Assembly (NCBI GenBank): GCA_013214265.1
Contig: JABSSK010000004.1
Location: 1-40,774, forward strand
Length of the DNA: 40,774 nucleotides
Source of the DNA: Saprospiraceae bacterium
Lineage (GTDB): Bacteria; Bacteroidota; Bacteroidia; Chitinophagales; Saprospiraceae
Direction of reading: 5' to 3'
Within the stretch, counting starts at the first letter, position 1. Each line of letters opens with the position of its first letter. The position numbers and the translations under genes are program-made. The notes under the pieces are model-generated. The model was not told the origin of the DNA, did no database searches, and was given only the letters and a program-made list of their open reading frames with translations. Of the stretch, positions 1 to 10,269 are shown piece by piece.

Positions 1-30
1 ATAAAATGATATAAAATCTGGATTTGCGTT

Positions 31-909
31 TTATAATTGGATGCCTTCCATTTGTTCCCGCTCCACATATTTTTTCCAAGTCTCTATTTTACTATCAATA
101 CTTATAGAGATTATTTCCAGATTATTATTGTCAGCATAATCCACTTCCAGTTGTCGGAGATAAGGATGTTCTTTAATGCACGGCTTGCACCACGTGGCCC
201 ATACATCAATGTAGAGATATTTGCCCTCATAATCACTTAAGTCAATTTGGTTACCGGAAGCATCTTGAAAGGTGAAAGCATTACCTTTTTGCCCAATCAG
301 CGAAAGCTTATATTGATTTTTTTCGTATCGTGCTGCCAGAACATCTTGGAATCGATTCAGTTCTTCCTTTGCCATCTCTTTGAATACTTCAGAACAGCTG
401 CTATTGTCAATTTCTTGTATGGCTTGCTTCATTTCGGTGGCCAGCATGATGTTGAAACTGTCTTGAGGAAGTGGTGAACGTATTGCATTATTGAGTTTGT
501 CTCTGATTTTTGCAATGGAGGCTAAAACCAGGTTGTTGGGTGATGTTGGTCCGGAAATGATAAGGGAAGGTACGGGGTTCTTTACTTCGAATGTAACCGT
601 AGTTTGTTGGCCATCCTTTAAAAATAAATCAGCTATGGTCTTCACATTTTCTCCTGAGTAATAAAACAGCTTATATCTTGTTTCTTCCGGAGAATGGATG
701 GTTATCTTACTTTTTCCATCTTCATTAGCAAAACCGATACCTACTTGAATCATAGGAGATGCACTTGGGTCATATAATACAAGGCTATCTACGGATGAAT
801 GGTCACCAATCATTGCTATATCCACGGTAGTCTGATCAGGACTACAAGCTACTAGTAAAACAAGCCATAACCAGGAATAATTGACGAAGGAAATAAGGTA
901 GGTTTTCAT
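31..909 (-). pseudogene. TlpA/thioredoxin-like thiol-disulfide lipoprotein, truncated by an in-frame TAA
   Basis: Lipoprotein-like N-terminus (LLVACS) and thioredoxin motif DVWATWCKPCIKEHP. The ORF stops at GIQL*, before the cis-Pro half of the fold. The same frame continues beyond the stop as NANPDFISFY to the window edge. Confidence 0.7.
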
Positions 910-1402
910 AGACTGATCTTTTTTTGTTTGATAAAATTCTCTTTTCGTAAAAAAATGAAATGACCCTGAGTATGAAAAGGAAGTTGACTAATCTCTTTGT
1001 AGGAAGGGGTTACAGTACTTCAGGTTTTGTACGGACAAATTGTTGGTTGAGGAAGAGTATTGATCCTATTATGATGTTAAGCAAAGTTTTGGGTAGTATT
1101 AGCTTTCCACTTTGATTGGGATATCCAAATGGTCAGTTTACTACTATTTTACGGTTTTAAGGTTAAATTAAAAAGAGACTGACGATTTCTTTTTTTGATA
1201 ACCGCAGGTGAATACTTTTTGAGTAGCCCCGATTGAATTGGGATACACCTTATGTTTTACATGATTGATCAGTATAGCAAACAAATCAATAGGTTTGAAT
1301 ACAGCGAAAGGTATGTAAATTATCAAGTGCCTTGAGTTGGGGGGTGTTTTAAGCAAGAGAGGGAAAAATACGCTTACAGAACAGCAAATAAACACAAAAT
1401 AA

Positions 1403-1437
1403 AACCAGGGGAATCTGCATTACAGATTCCCCTGGTT
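1403..1437 (-). terminator. Rho-independent terminator downstream of gldK
   Basis: Perfect inverted repeat AACCAGGGGAATCTG-CATTA-CAGATTCCCCTGGTT, followed on the minus strand by TTTTATTTTG. Confidence 0.85.
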
Positions 1438-1498
1438 AAGCGTCCTTAGACATTTCTGGGTTAATAGACGACAGATATTATTCGAGCAAATAAAACTA

Positions 1499-2746
1499 TT
1501 AGAAGTCGTCGTTAATTGAGCGACCCATAAAGGTTAATGCAGAACGGAAACCTACGTACGACTTAGTGGTGTCCTGATATTCATACGCACGGGTGCTGGT
1601 TTGTAAGAAATGGTAAACATCCTTCCAAGAACCCCCACGAATCACTTTCCGTTTGTCTGCTTCGGAGTCATTTTCCTGAGCATCGTATCGTATGTCCGGG
1701 TTCATGTCGTGAATAAAAGCATAAGAATTCTCATAGTATGCACTGCTTGTCCATTCGGCTACATTTCCTGCCATATTAAACAAGCCATAGTCATTGGGGA
1801 AATAGGCATCAGCTCGTACGGTATACATTCCACCATCTTCTGGATAATTACCACGCCCTGGTTTAAAGTTGGCTAGCAGGCAACCTTTGGCATTTCGCAC
1901 ATAAGGGCCACCCCATGGATAAGGAGCTAAATCTCGACCACCACGGGCAGCATATTCCCACTCAAATTCCGTAGGTAATCGGAAGTCTTCGATTTTCACA
2001 CCTCCGTTTTTCAGGCCTGACTGGTATCCATTCCAAAGGCGAGTACGCCAATCACAGAATGCATTCGCCATTTTCCAATCTATACCCACCACGGGATAGT
2101 CGTCATAAGAGGGGTGTGAAAAATAGTTACGCGCCATAGGTTCATTGTAAGAGTAGGCGAAATCACGTACCCAGACGAGTGTATCCGGATATATCTTAGT
2201 TTCCTGCTCGACAATAAAAGAGCTTCGTGGTGAGTTACCACGATCCCTTGATGCACGCTTCCAGTCGTACCAGTCGTATTTGTAATCGAATAATTCGACG
2301 TTATATTCTTTGTTTGTGCCTAAGCGATCTTCACCTTGATAGTAAAGATCTTCCAGTGCTTCATCCGACCAATCAATATCGTATTCCCAGTCAATTTTTT
2401 CGTCTTCTGTATCATCTCTAAAATGACCCAGTATAGAATGAGCAATAGAATCGCGAACCCAATAAACAAATTGACGGTATTCATTATTGGTAATTTCAGT
2501 ATCGTCCATGTAGAAACCTTGAATGGATATGGTTTTTGGACGTTGAATGAAGGTATTGGCTACGTCTTGATCCCCAACGCCTATTGTGAATGTTCCGGAA
2601 GGCACATATACCATTCCATATGGATTGATACCATTCCAAGAAGGGCGATTTTGAACGCCGATCAATTCTCCTGTCCCGCGGCTACCACCGCAAGATGTTA
2701 CTAACACCACTAGCGCAGCCAGTGTAATCTTGAGTACATTTTTCAT
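1499..2746 (-). CDS. gldK: T9SS / gliding motility lipoprotein GldK (PorK), SUMF1/FGE-sulfatase fold
   Basis: MKNVLKITLAALVVLVTSCGG lipoprotein signal. Motifs VYVPSGTFTIG, GFYMDDTEITNNEYRQFVYWVRDS, RLPTEFEWEYAARGG and VIRGGSWKD. The ORF opens at 2830, but the Met at 2746 precedes the signal peptide. Confidence 0.88.
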   Translation of the reverse strand: MKNVLKITLAALVVLVTSCGGSRGTGELIGVQNRPSWNGINPYGMVYVPSGTFTIGVGDQDVANTFIQRPKTISIQGFYMDDTEITNNEYRQFVYWVRDSIAHSILGHFRDDTEDEKIDWEYDIDWSDEALEDLYYQGEDRLGTNKEYNVELFDYKYDWYDWKRASRDRGNSPRSSFIVEQETKIYPDTLVWVRDFAYSYNEPMARNYFSHPSYDDYPVVGIDWKMANAFCDWRTRLWNGYQSGLKNGGVKIEDFRLPTEFEWEYAARGGRDLAPYPWGGPYVRNAKGCLLANFKPGRGNYPEDGGMYTVRADAYFPNDYGLFNMAGNVAEWTSSAYYENSYAFIHDMNPDIRYDAQENDSEADKRKVIRGGSWKDVYHFLQTSTRAYEYQDTTKSYVGFRSALTFMGRSINDDF

Positions 2747-2956
2747 GTTAACACCCGAGTTTTCCTTCAGATTTAATGTTTGACCTTTTGAAAGCGTTCG
2801 TAAAGATATACGGTTTGTAGTTTTTACCAAAAATTAAAAAAATACAAATATCTCAATACGGATTAACACTAACATCTCATTAACGATGGCTTTCTTGAGC
2901 TTATTATCATGCACAGACTTTATTTTTAAAAATGTCCTACAGCCCAACGGTTAAGG

Positions 2957-3925
2957 TTAGAACGCGCGTGGATGATAAATAATTCTGGGTGGTCGACCCT
3001 GACCAATTGTTTTATTTAATCTATAGGTGAGTAATAACTCATGAGAGCCATTACTAACGTTATTTAAAGAGCTGATTGTCAAATCGTAAGCGTACGCAAG
3101 ACGTAAGCCGTCACTTATATTCCAAGCACCAATTATTGCTACTGCATCTAGGCTGTTCGAGTTGTACCCTCGCAAAGAGCCACCAATGCCATATTTTTGT
3201 TCATAAACACCTAACACCGAAATTTCTGTTTGGGTTTGTAATATGTCGGAGCGAATCATAAAAGAGGGTTGGAGTGCAAAAGAATAACCCACGTCTACAT
3301 TTGCAGAAAAAGTAGCGAAATAAGTACGAGTAGTTTGAATGTCAAGGCTGGTAAGGCCAATTGATGGTTCGGTTACATTACGCACCGAAACGCCTCCTTC
3401 CAGCCATTCTCCTTTGTAGTAAACACCAACATCAAATACAGGCCTTTGTCCATTTTCTTCTGAAACAGGTAATAGGCCATCATTGTGATTAATGATGCCA
3501 TTGGATTCGTCGTAAATACCATCAGGTGTTCTAATCATAGATCCGTCCAGAGATCTTTGTAAAAAACCGGCACCTAAACCTAGTGCAAGGACTCCGTTAC
3601 CTATTTCTAACTGATAATTATAAGCTAATTGGATTAAGGTACTCTTTTGCACCCCTATTTGATCCGTTTTTAGTTGGAAGCCTAAGCCACCTCTTGCAAT
3701 ATATAGTGGCATATGTGCATTGATAGCTGTACTAGTTGGACTACCGGGTAAGTCAACCCATTGTTGACGATAGGTTCCATTAATATTGATATCATAATCA
3801 AGGCCAGCGTAGGCAGGATTATAATTGAACCGATTCATCATATATAGGCTGTACTGAATACCTTGTTGGGCATGTGATTGAAGAAGGCTTATGCCAAAAA
3901 AAAGTAAAATCAATTGTACTCTCAT
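2957..3925 (-). CDS. PorP/SprF family type IX secretion system membrane protein
   Basis: N-terminus QQGIQYSLYMMNRFNYNPAYAGLD is diagnostic of PorP/SprF; beta-barrel-like pattern; directly upstream of gldK on the same strand. Confidence 0.88.
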   Translation of the reverse strand: MRVQLILLFFGISLLQSHAQQGIQYSLYMMNRFNYNPAYAGLDYDININGTYRQQWVDLPGSPTSTAINAHMPLYIARGGLGFQLKTDQIGVQKSTLIQLAYNYQLEIGNGVLALGLGAGFLQRSLDGSMIRTPDGIYDESNGIINHNDGLLPVSEENGQRPVFDVGVYYKGEWLEGGVSVRNVTEPSIGLTSLDIQTTRTYFATFSANVDVGYSFALQPSFMIRSDILQTQTEISVLGVYEQKYGIGGSLRGYNSNSLDAVAIIGAWNISDGLRLAYAYDLTISSLNNVSNGSHELLLTYRLNKTIGQGRPPRIIYHPRAF

Positions 3926-3951
3926 CTAGACAGCTGTTTTTGGACTAAAAT

Positions 3952-6015
3952 TTACGGGTTACTTCGTGTTTTAGCCAGTTGAATCGAATCAATTATTGTT
4001 TGTGCTTCGTGTACATCCTTTACCGGACGTTGGCAAGTATAATCTTGACACACATATATTAAGGCCTCATGTGTTGATCCAGTTCTATTACGCAGTAAAG
4101 GGAATGCTGAATTTTCTTCGTTTGAAGCCATTACTAAACTTCCGGGCGCATACCGCTTTAAAATCGCATCTCGCTTTTCTTGATAGTCGGAGCCCACGAT
4201 GGCCACTTCGTAATTAGGGTTTTCCTGCCAAAGTAAAACCCTGGCCCAGCGACCGAAAGATGATGGATAACGAAGAATCGCATTTCTCAATGATTCAATC
4301 ATGTTTTCGGATTGCTGAATCCATTCAGGTTTACCTAAATATTTACCGAGTAACCACAAGTTCTGACACATCGTAGCATTACCTGACGGTACTGCCGAAT
4401 CATACAAGTCTTTTTTACGCACGGGAGTTTGGGTTCCAGCTTCCGTAGTAAAATAAAACATTCCTGACGTTACATCAAGGAAGTGCTCAAGGACGAATTC
4501 AGTTAGGTCGGCTGCCTTACCAAGGTAGTCTAAATTTCCAGTAGACTTATATAATTCAATCAGTGATTCTATTAGAAAAGCATAGTCATCTAGATAGGCC
4601 CTGTTTTTGGACGTTCCCTTTTTCCAAGAATGGAATAACTGGGGGAAATCACCCCCTAAATGCGTCAGTAAAAATTGCATTTTAACCTTGGCTTTAGCCA
4701 ACAAGGATTCGTCGTTGAGGGCTAAACTACATTTTGTCAATGCAGTAATCATAAGTGCATTCCAACTCAAAAGTTGCTTGTCATCAAGGCCCGGTATAAC
4801 GCGTTGGTTCCGAGCTACAAGTAATTTCTCAATACTATGGTTCAAACTTTGATTTATCTCCTCATAATTGGCACTTATACCATTTGCATATTCCGTAAGG
4901 GAATGGGATCTAAATAAAATGTTTTTCCCCTCCCAATTTCCATCAGATTGCACGCCAAAGAAAGCTTTAAATAGATTGGTTTCACTTTCAAGGGTATTAT
5001 CTATTTCCGCCTCAGTCCAAACATAAAAACCACCCTCTTCACCTTCCGTATCTGCATCAAGAGCCGAAAAATAACCTTCATTGTGATGATCCATTTCTCG
5101 GTCTACCCACGCCAAAGTCTGCTTTAATGCAGTTTCGATTTCTTGGTCAGGGTAGATTCGAATGTAATCAGCCATCAGTCCGGTGAGGAGTGCGTTATCA
5201 TAGAGCATTTTTTCAAAATGGGGTATAAGCCAAGCTTCATCGGTGGCATAACGGGCAAACCCTCCTCCCAACTGGTCGTATATTCCACCGCGTAACATTT
5301 TTCGTAATGAAAGTAAAATATGCTGTTTGGCCTGTACATGACCCGTTAACAGATGATAGTCATAAGTATACCGCAAAGCCATAGTTTGCGGAAACTTTGG
5401 TGCGCCCTTAAAACCACCAAAATACGGGTCAAAGTCTTTGGATATCTGATCGAAGATTTGATGGGAAAATCCTTCAAATTCAGTAACGTTATCGTCAATT
5501 GGAGAAAGAATAGCGGCTTCTGTTCGATTGATCATTTCTATCAATTTGCCAGCCTGTTCTGTAACTACATCCTTTTTAGTAGTATAGAAAGTATGAATTC
5601 GCTGTAAAAGGTCTAACCAAGAAGGTCGGTTATGCTTGGGGGTAGGCGGAAAATATGTCCCCGCATAAAATGGCCTTCCATCTGGTAATAAAAAACAGTT
5701 AAGTGGCCATCCACCCGAACCGGTAAGGGCCTGGCATACCTCCATATAAACCTGGTCCAGGTCAGGTCTTTCTTCCCTATCAATTTTTATATTTATAAAA
5801 TGTGTATTCATATACGCTGCGGTGGCAGGGTCTTCGAATGATTCATGAGCCATGACATGACACCAATGGCAAGATGAATAGCCTACACTCACAAGAATTG
5901 GTTTGTCCTGCTGTTTAGCTAATTCGAGAGCAGATGTTGACCAAGGATGCCAATCGACTGGATTTTCAGCGTGCTGAAGTAAGTAAGGACTGGTTTCGTG
6001 TTGAAGTCGGTTCAT
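3952..6015 (-). CDS. Thioredoxin domain-containing protein, DUF255/YyaL (SSP411/SPATA20-like)
   Basis: [70 protein letters not shown], and a C-terminal alpha/alpha-toroid-like region. Confidence 0.93.
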   Translation of the reverse strand: MNRLQHETSPYLLQHAENPVDWHPWSTSALELAKQQDKPILVSVGYSSCHWCHVMAHESFEDPATAAYMNTHFINIKIDREERPDLDQVYMEVCQALTGSGGWPLNCFLLPDGRPFYAGTYFPPTPKHNRPSWLDLLQRIHTFYTTKKDVVTEQAGKLIEMINRTEAAILSPIDDNVTEFEGFSHQIFDQISKDFDPYFGGFKGAPKFPQTMALRYTYDYHLLTGHVQAKQHILLSLRKMLRGGIYDQLGGGFARYATDEAWLIPHFEKMLYDNALLTGLMADYIRIYPDQEIETALKQTLAWVDREMDHHNEGYFSALDADTEGEEGGFYVWTEAEIDNTLESETNLFKAFFGVQSDGNWEGKNILFRSHSLTEYANGISANYEEINQSLNHSIEKLLVARNQRVIPGLDDKQLLSWNALMITALTKCSLALNDESLLAKAKVKMQFLLTHLGGDFPQLFHSWKKGTSKNRAYLDDYAFLIESLIELYKSTGNLDYLGKAADLTEFVLEHFLDVTSGMFYFTTEAGTQTPVRKKDLYDSAVPSGNATMCQNLWLLGKYLGKPEWIQQSENMIESLRNAILRYPSSFGRWARVLLWQENPNYEVAIVGSDYQEKRDAILKRYAPGSLVMASNEENSAFPLLRNRTGSTHEALIYVCQDYTCQRPVKDVHEAQTIIDSIQLAKTRSNP

Positions 6016-6078
6016 AAACAGGTTGTATTCCTATTCATATAACCTTCCCTGTGGGTCATGGTTCATTTATATGCCTGA

Positions 6079-6795
6079 TCAACTAATGGCATAGGAAGTT
6101 AGACGACATTTAACTTCCAGTATTTGCTTGACCTCTTCCAGGTCAACTTCATAAGGTTTATAGACAACATCGTTATCTGATATCAACCTGAGTTTTCCAG
6201 ATGGAGTGCCTGACTTTATCTGTTGTACACGTTTGGCTACTACAACATCTGTGACGACCACATAAACATGGTTGTCGCGAATCGGAGCACCACGGCGCAG
6301 CTTTTCACATATTACCAAATCACCATTTGTTATGGTAGGTAGCATGCTGTCACCACTGATTTCAACCGCAATTAAATTACCATCCAAACCTGGTATTGAG
6401 AAACGGGGTAGGTTGTCATTATTGTTGCTTTCTTGATTGATCGCATCTCCAGCAAGCGCTCTTAGTGGAGCTAAAACAATATTTCCTGAGCGGCCAAACT
6501 GCCTTTCTTCTTTATCACGTGCTGGAATACCACCAGTGATTTCGGCATTTGGTAAGAACATTTGTAGGCTAATACCAAAGAGATAATTCGCATTTATGCT
6601 GAAATGATCAAACAATTTGTTTAGTTGATCGACCGTTATGTTTCGTTGCCCCTTTAAAATGCTGTTAATAACGTGGTTATAAGTTCCAAGTTTTTTGGCA
6701 ATGTCTGACTTTCCTTTGATAATATTCCTTTTTTCCAACTCTTGGAATACTTGACTAAAGCGTTGATTGACGATATGATCCGAAAAATTACCCAT
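6079..6795 (-). CDS. XRE-type HTH transcriptional regulator with S24 (LexA/CI-like) peptidase domain
   Basis: N-terminal HTH (KSDIAKKLGTYNHVINSILKGQRNITVDQLNKL) and S24 signature (VEISGDSMLPTITNGDLVICEK...VVAKRV). Confidence 0.9.
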   Translation of the reverse strand: MGNFSDHIVNQRFSQVFQELEKRNIIKGKSDIAKKLGTYNHVINSILKGQRNITVDQLNKLFDHFSINANYLFGISLQMFLPNAEITGGIPARDKEERQFGRSGNIVLAPLRALAGDAINQESNNNDNLPRFSIPGLDGNLIAVEISGDSMLPTITNGDLVICEKLRRGAPIRDNHVYVVVTDVVVAKRVQQIKSGTPSGKLRLISDNDVVYKPYEVDLEEVKQILEVKCRLTSYAIS

Positions 6796-6830
6796 TTTTG
6801 TTTGAAATGTTTTAAAAAGACTGGATTTTT

Positions 6831-6889
6831 AAAACTATATGTTTTATATTTGTATTGTAAGCCGTTTCAAAAACAAGTTTGTTTCGAAA
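6831..6889. promoter_or_regulatory. Candidate divergent promoter/operator region of the S24 regulator and glucosaminidase
   Basis: Perfect IR AAAAC-TATAT-GTTTT (6831-6845) overlaps a plus-strand TATATTTG box (6845-6852) and a minus-strand TAGTTTTA box (6830-6837). An imperfect IR TTTCAAAAACAAGTTTGTTTCGAAA lies at 6865-6889. Confidence 0.4.
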
Positions 6890-6929
6890 AGGCATGATCA
6901 AGATACAAAAAGTTGTTAAGTAAGAAATC

Positions 6930-7748
6930 ATGAAACATCGTCCGTCAAAAAAAAATAAAGCCAAATCCGCTGCCCGGTCCCGATTTAGCGGTTCTGTTTT
7001 ACTAGGAAAATATGTTAAGTCGTCTTCCTCGTTCAACCGCCTTATCCGATGGCCCATTCGTTTTTTTTCAGGGCTACACAAATGGTATGTTGCGCTTAAG
7101 TATAAGGTGTTTAGATTTAGCGGAGGTATATTAGGAAGCGGTAAAATGCCGTGGCTAAAGTTTGGTATTTTGGTTGCAGCGGTCTTTTTTGTTTTCAAAA
7201 AAGATATTAAGCTTACGCTAAATATGGGTGCTCTAAAACATTCTGCTGCAGCCCAACCACATCCAAAAGAGAACCCTAGTACCATTACTGAAATGGGTAT
7301 TTCGCCTTCGCCACCAGTCAAAAGTTATAACAAAAAAATTACTTTAGCCAATGCATCTATGTTGTCACAACAAGATGTAGATGCTTACATCAGGAGATTT
7401 TTGAAGGTTGCTCAAATGGAATATAAAAAGTACCGAATTCCAGTAAGTATAAAGCTAGCCCAAGGCTTAGCGGAGAGTGAGGCTGGCAAAAACAATGCCG
7501 CATTAACAGATAACAATCACTTTGGGGGTGCAATGCAAATCATGACCTATCACACCGCTTGGGAAAACTGGAGAGCTCATTCTGTTCTTTTACATCGGTC
7601 CTATCCTGAATTATTTGAAATGGATTCGCAGGACTACAAAAGTTGGGCACAAGGACTGAAGAAATCTGGTTACTCCAAAAAAAGAAACTACGACCAAATA
7701 TTAATCAACATTATTGAAACATTCTCTCTGCAGCAATTTGATGTTTGA
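6930..7748 (+). CDS. Glucosaminidase domain-containing protein (FlgJ-like muramidase fold)
   Basis: YRIPVSIKLAQGLAESEAGKNNAALTDNNHFGGAMQIMTYHTAWENWRAHSVLLHRS...YDQILINIIE pattern; basic N-terminus followed by one TM segment. Confidence 0.85.
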   Translation: MKHRPSKKNKAKSAARSRFSGSVLLGKYVKSSSSFNRLIRWPIRFFSGLHKWYVALKYKVFRFSGGILGSGKMPWLKFGILVAAVFFVFKKDIKLTLNMGALKHSAAAQPHPKENPSTITEMGISPSPPVKSYNKKITLANASMLSQQDVDAYIRRFLKVAQMEYKKYRIPVSIKLAQGLAESEAGKNNAALTDNNHFGGAMQIMTYHTAWENWRAHSVLLHRSYPELFEMDSQDYKSWAQGLKKSGYSKKRNYDQILINIIETFSLQQFDV

Positions 7749-7861
7749 TGTCAACAACCACAATGGCCTTGAAAATATAGACAGCGTTCAAAGCAAGTAT
7801 CAGTTAACCATAAACATGCAAAAGCTTAATATCCTTTTTTAAAGTGGTTTTTCTCTTGATG

Positions 7862-7892
7862 AAGGCCGTCGTAACTGACGGCCTTATTTTTT
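7862..7892 (+). terminator. Rho-independent terminator
   Basis: AAGGCCGTC-GTAACT-GACGGCCTT followed by ATTTTTTATT; between the glucosaminidase gene and the convergent manA. Confidence 0.8.
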
Positions 7893-9096
7893 ATTGAGGT
7901 AAAGCAGCCAAGACAATAGTAGCCTCGTCTTTTCCGATCGATGACATGGTAATAGCTTGATTAGAAGGAATGTAAAAGTGATCGCCTTTAGACCATATTT
8001 TTGAGGCTGCTTTCATTTTACCATGTAAGATCAAACCTATAGTTGGACCTTCTTTTGTTCCTGACCACTTGGGTGTGGTCTTACCGAGCTTTATTTGACT
8101 TAATTCGAAATCTGGTGCAGGCGTTGGAAATTTAACCTCTCCCGCTTTTATTTTTATCGGATCAACCATGAAAGGAGGGTGGTTTTGTAATATGGTATGA
8201 TTTAATAATTCATGAACGGCAATGTGTTTGATGGTAAGACCACCCCTAAAAACATTGTCTGAATTGGCCATGATTTCGACATTTAAACCTTCAAGATAAG
8301 CGTGCAAAATACCAGCATCTTGATAAATAGCTTCACCGGGATTTAGTTTTAAAATATGCATGAGAAATATAGATAATATACCTCGATCGAAATCTCCATT
8401 TTGGTTAGTGTAAGTTGAAAAGGCTTTTTTTGCCCAATAATCAGGTGATGTTTTGAGCAAATTTGCTAATGGTTTTTCCACTAGTTCCTCGTAAAGCGGT
8501 TGCAAATACAGGTTTATTGTTTCCTGCGGGCATGTCATAATATGCCGATAAAGTTTTTCTATACTTATTTGCAAATAGTCATGGAGTATTTTCCACTGCT
8601 CATAGCGAGCCATGGATATAGATATCTGTTGCGCTGATTTGAAGCCATGTAGCAAATAAAAATCAGTAAGGGCTAGCATTAACTCTGGTTTGTGATTGGC
8701 GTCACGAAAAACCCGATTGTAAGCTGTTGTTGGTATTCCTAATTTTTCTTCTTTTATGAAACCAATTTGTGCTCGCTCTTTATCGGGGTGTGCCTGTATG
8801 GAAAGCATATCGTGCACATCTAAAACTTTGAACAGAAAAGGAAGGGTGCCGTCAAATTCGTTGATAACTTTTTTGCCTAGGGATGATTTTCCAGGACCAG
8901 AGAGCCATTGGTTAAGATTCATTTTTTCCTCGTTGGGTAAATGAATGACAGCTGGCCCTTTTGGATGAGCGCCCATCCACAATTCGGCTTGTGGTTGGGA
9001 AGCAGGTGATGGCAGGTTCAAAAGATTTGTGATTCCGGATTTTCCACCCCAGGCATATGGCTGAATAAATCCGCTCAATTGATACATGTTTTCCAT
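7891..9096 (-). CDS. manA: Mannose-6-phosphate isomerase, class I
   Basis: YQLSGFIQPYAWGGKSGI, AELWMGAHPKGPA, LPFLFKVLDVHDMLSIQAHPDK, NHKPELMLALTDFYLLHGF, LNPGEAIYQDAGILHAYLEGLNVEIMANSDNVFRGGLT. The ORF opens at 9117; the Met at 9096 fits better. Confidence 0.93.
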   Translation of the reverse strand: MENMYQLSGFIQPYAWGGKSGITNLLNLPSPASQPQAELWMGAHPKGPAVIHLPNEEKMNLNQWLSGPGKSSLGKKVINEFDGTLPFLFKVLDVHDMLSIQAHPDKERAQIGFIKEEKLGIPTTAYNRVFRDANHKPELMLALTDFYLLHGFKSAQQISISMARYEQWKILHDYLQISIEKLYRHIMTCPQETINLYLQPLYEELVEKPLANLLKTSPDYWAKKAFSTYTNQNGDFDRGILSIFLMHILKLNPGEAIYQDAGILHAYLEGLNVEIMANSDNVFRGGLTIKHIAVHELLNHTILQNHPPFMVDPIKIKAGEVKFPTPAPDFELSQIKLGKTTPKWSGTKEGPTIGLILHGKMKAASKIWSKGDHFYIPSNQAITMSSIGKDEATIVLAALPQ

Positions 9097-9258
9097 AAGG
9101 GAAGGTATTAAAATCACTTCGATTTATTCATTTTTGTAATGGTTATGTTGAATATTAGCGCCTTTTGCGTGTAGACACAAGTTTTGTTTGGATGTCATCA
9201 TAAACATCCCGAAATTCGCAGTTTTGCAAAATGAAGCATTTTTTTAAAAACTTTTGTA

Positions 9259-9675
9259 TTGGGAAGAATTCTAGCTTTTGATTACGGTACCAAACGAATA
9301 GGAATAGCTGTTACTGATCCGCTTAGGATCATTGCTAACGGACTTGATACCGTGCCAACATCGGAAATTTTCAACTTTTTAGATCATTACTTGAGTGAGC
9401 AAGAAGTGGAACAATTTGTGGTGGGTGAGCCGATGCATGCGGATGGATCTCCGGCTCAAATTGCCCACCTGATTATCGGTTTTGTGCGAAAGTTGAAGAA
9501 ACGGTATCCAAACATACCCATACAATTGATAGATGAACGTTACACGTCGGAGGAAGCTAAACAGATCATCAGACAAAGTGGGTTGAGCAAAAAGAAAAGA
9601 CGGGATAAATCGCTTGTTGATAAAGTGAGTGCAGTTATTATTTTACAGGATTATATGGACGAGTTCCTATCCTAA
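9259..9675 (+). CDS. ruvX: Holliday junction resolvase RuvX / YqgF family
   Basis: GRILAFDYGTKRIGIAVTDPLRIIA...VVGEPMHADGSPA...LIDERYTSEEAKQ...KSLVDKVSAVIILQDYM; apparent TTG start. Confidence 0.92.
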   Translation: MGRILAFDYGTKRIGIAVTDPLRIIANGLDTVPTSEIFNFLDHYLSEQEVEQFVVGEPMHADGSPAQIAHLIIGFVRKLKKRYPNIPIQLIDERYTSEEAKQIIRQSGLSKKKRRDKSLVDKVSAVIILQDYMDEFLS

Positions 9676-9688
9676 AAATTGTGTATTA

Positions 9689-10255
9689 ATGTTGTTACCA
9701 ATTTATGCTTATGGGCAACCTGTGTTGAGAAAAGTCGGGTTGGATATTGATCAGGAATATCCTGGATTGGACAAGCTGTTATCCGATATGTGGGAAACCA
9801 TGTATAATGCTAACGGTGTGGGCTTGGCCGCTCCGCAAATCGGCAGGGCCATACGATTGTTTCTAGTAGACACAGTTCAAATTATGGAAGAAGGAGAAGA
9901 AGATAATGGCATTAAACAAGTATTTATTAACGCACAAAAAATAGAAGAGGGTGGTGAGCCATGGACATACGAAGAGGGGTGTTTGAGTATTCCAGATATT
10001 CGTGGGGATGTGGACCGCCCCGAGCAAATCAAATTAGCGTTTTACGACGAAAAATTTGAGCGTCATGAAACTGTATTTACTGGGATGAATGCACGCGTCA
10101 TTCAACATGAGTATGATCACATTGATGGCATTCTTTTTACGGAGCATTTGAAGCCTGTAAAGAAGCAATTGGTTCGACGGAAACTGGAGAACATTAGAAA
10201 AGGAAAGGCACAATCGGATTATAAAATGGCATTCGCAGTTAACAAAAAACGCTGA
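9689..10255 (+). CDS. def: Peptide deformylase
   Basis: MLLPIYAYGQPVLRKVG, GVGLAAPQIG, EEGCLSIPDIRGDVDRP, QHEYDHIDGILFTEHL metal-binding motifs. The ORF was called from 9629; the Met at 9689 fits the family. Confidence 0.95.
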   Translation: MLLPIYAYGQPVLRKVGLDIDQEYPGLDKLLSDMWETMYNANGVGLAAPQIGRAIRLFLVDTVQIMEEGEEDNGIKQVFINAQKIEEGGEPWTYEEGCLSIPDIRGDVDRPEQIKLAFYDEKFERHETVFTGMNARVIQHEYDHIDGILFTEHLKPVKKQLVRRKLENIRKGKAQSDYKMAFAVNKKR

Positions 10256-10269
10256 GGTAAAGGCACGCT

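Noticed and set aside
1168-1395. 75-aa minus-strand ORF in the gap after gldK
   Set aside because: Lies downstream of the gldK terminator, no homology signal, composition looks random.
2336-2704. 122-aa plus-strand ORF
   Set aside because: Antisense to gldK; no family features.
6812-7321. 169-aa minus-strand ORF
   Set aside because: Overlaps the glucosaminidase CDS antisense and the divergent promoter region; no domain-like pattern.
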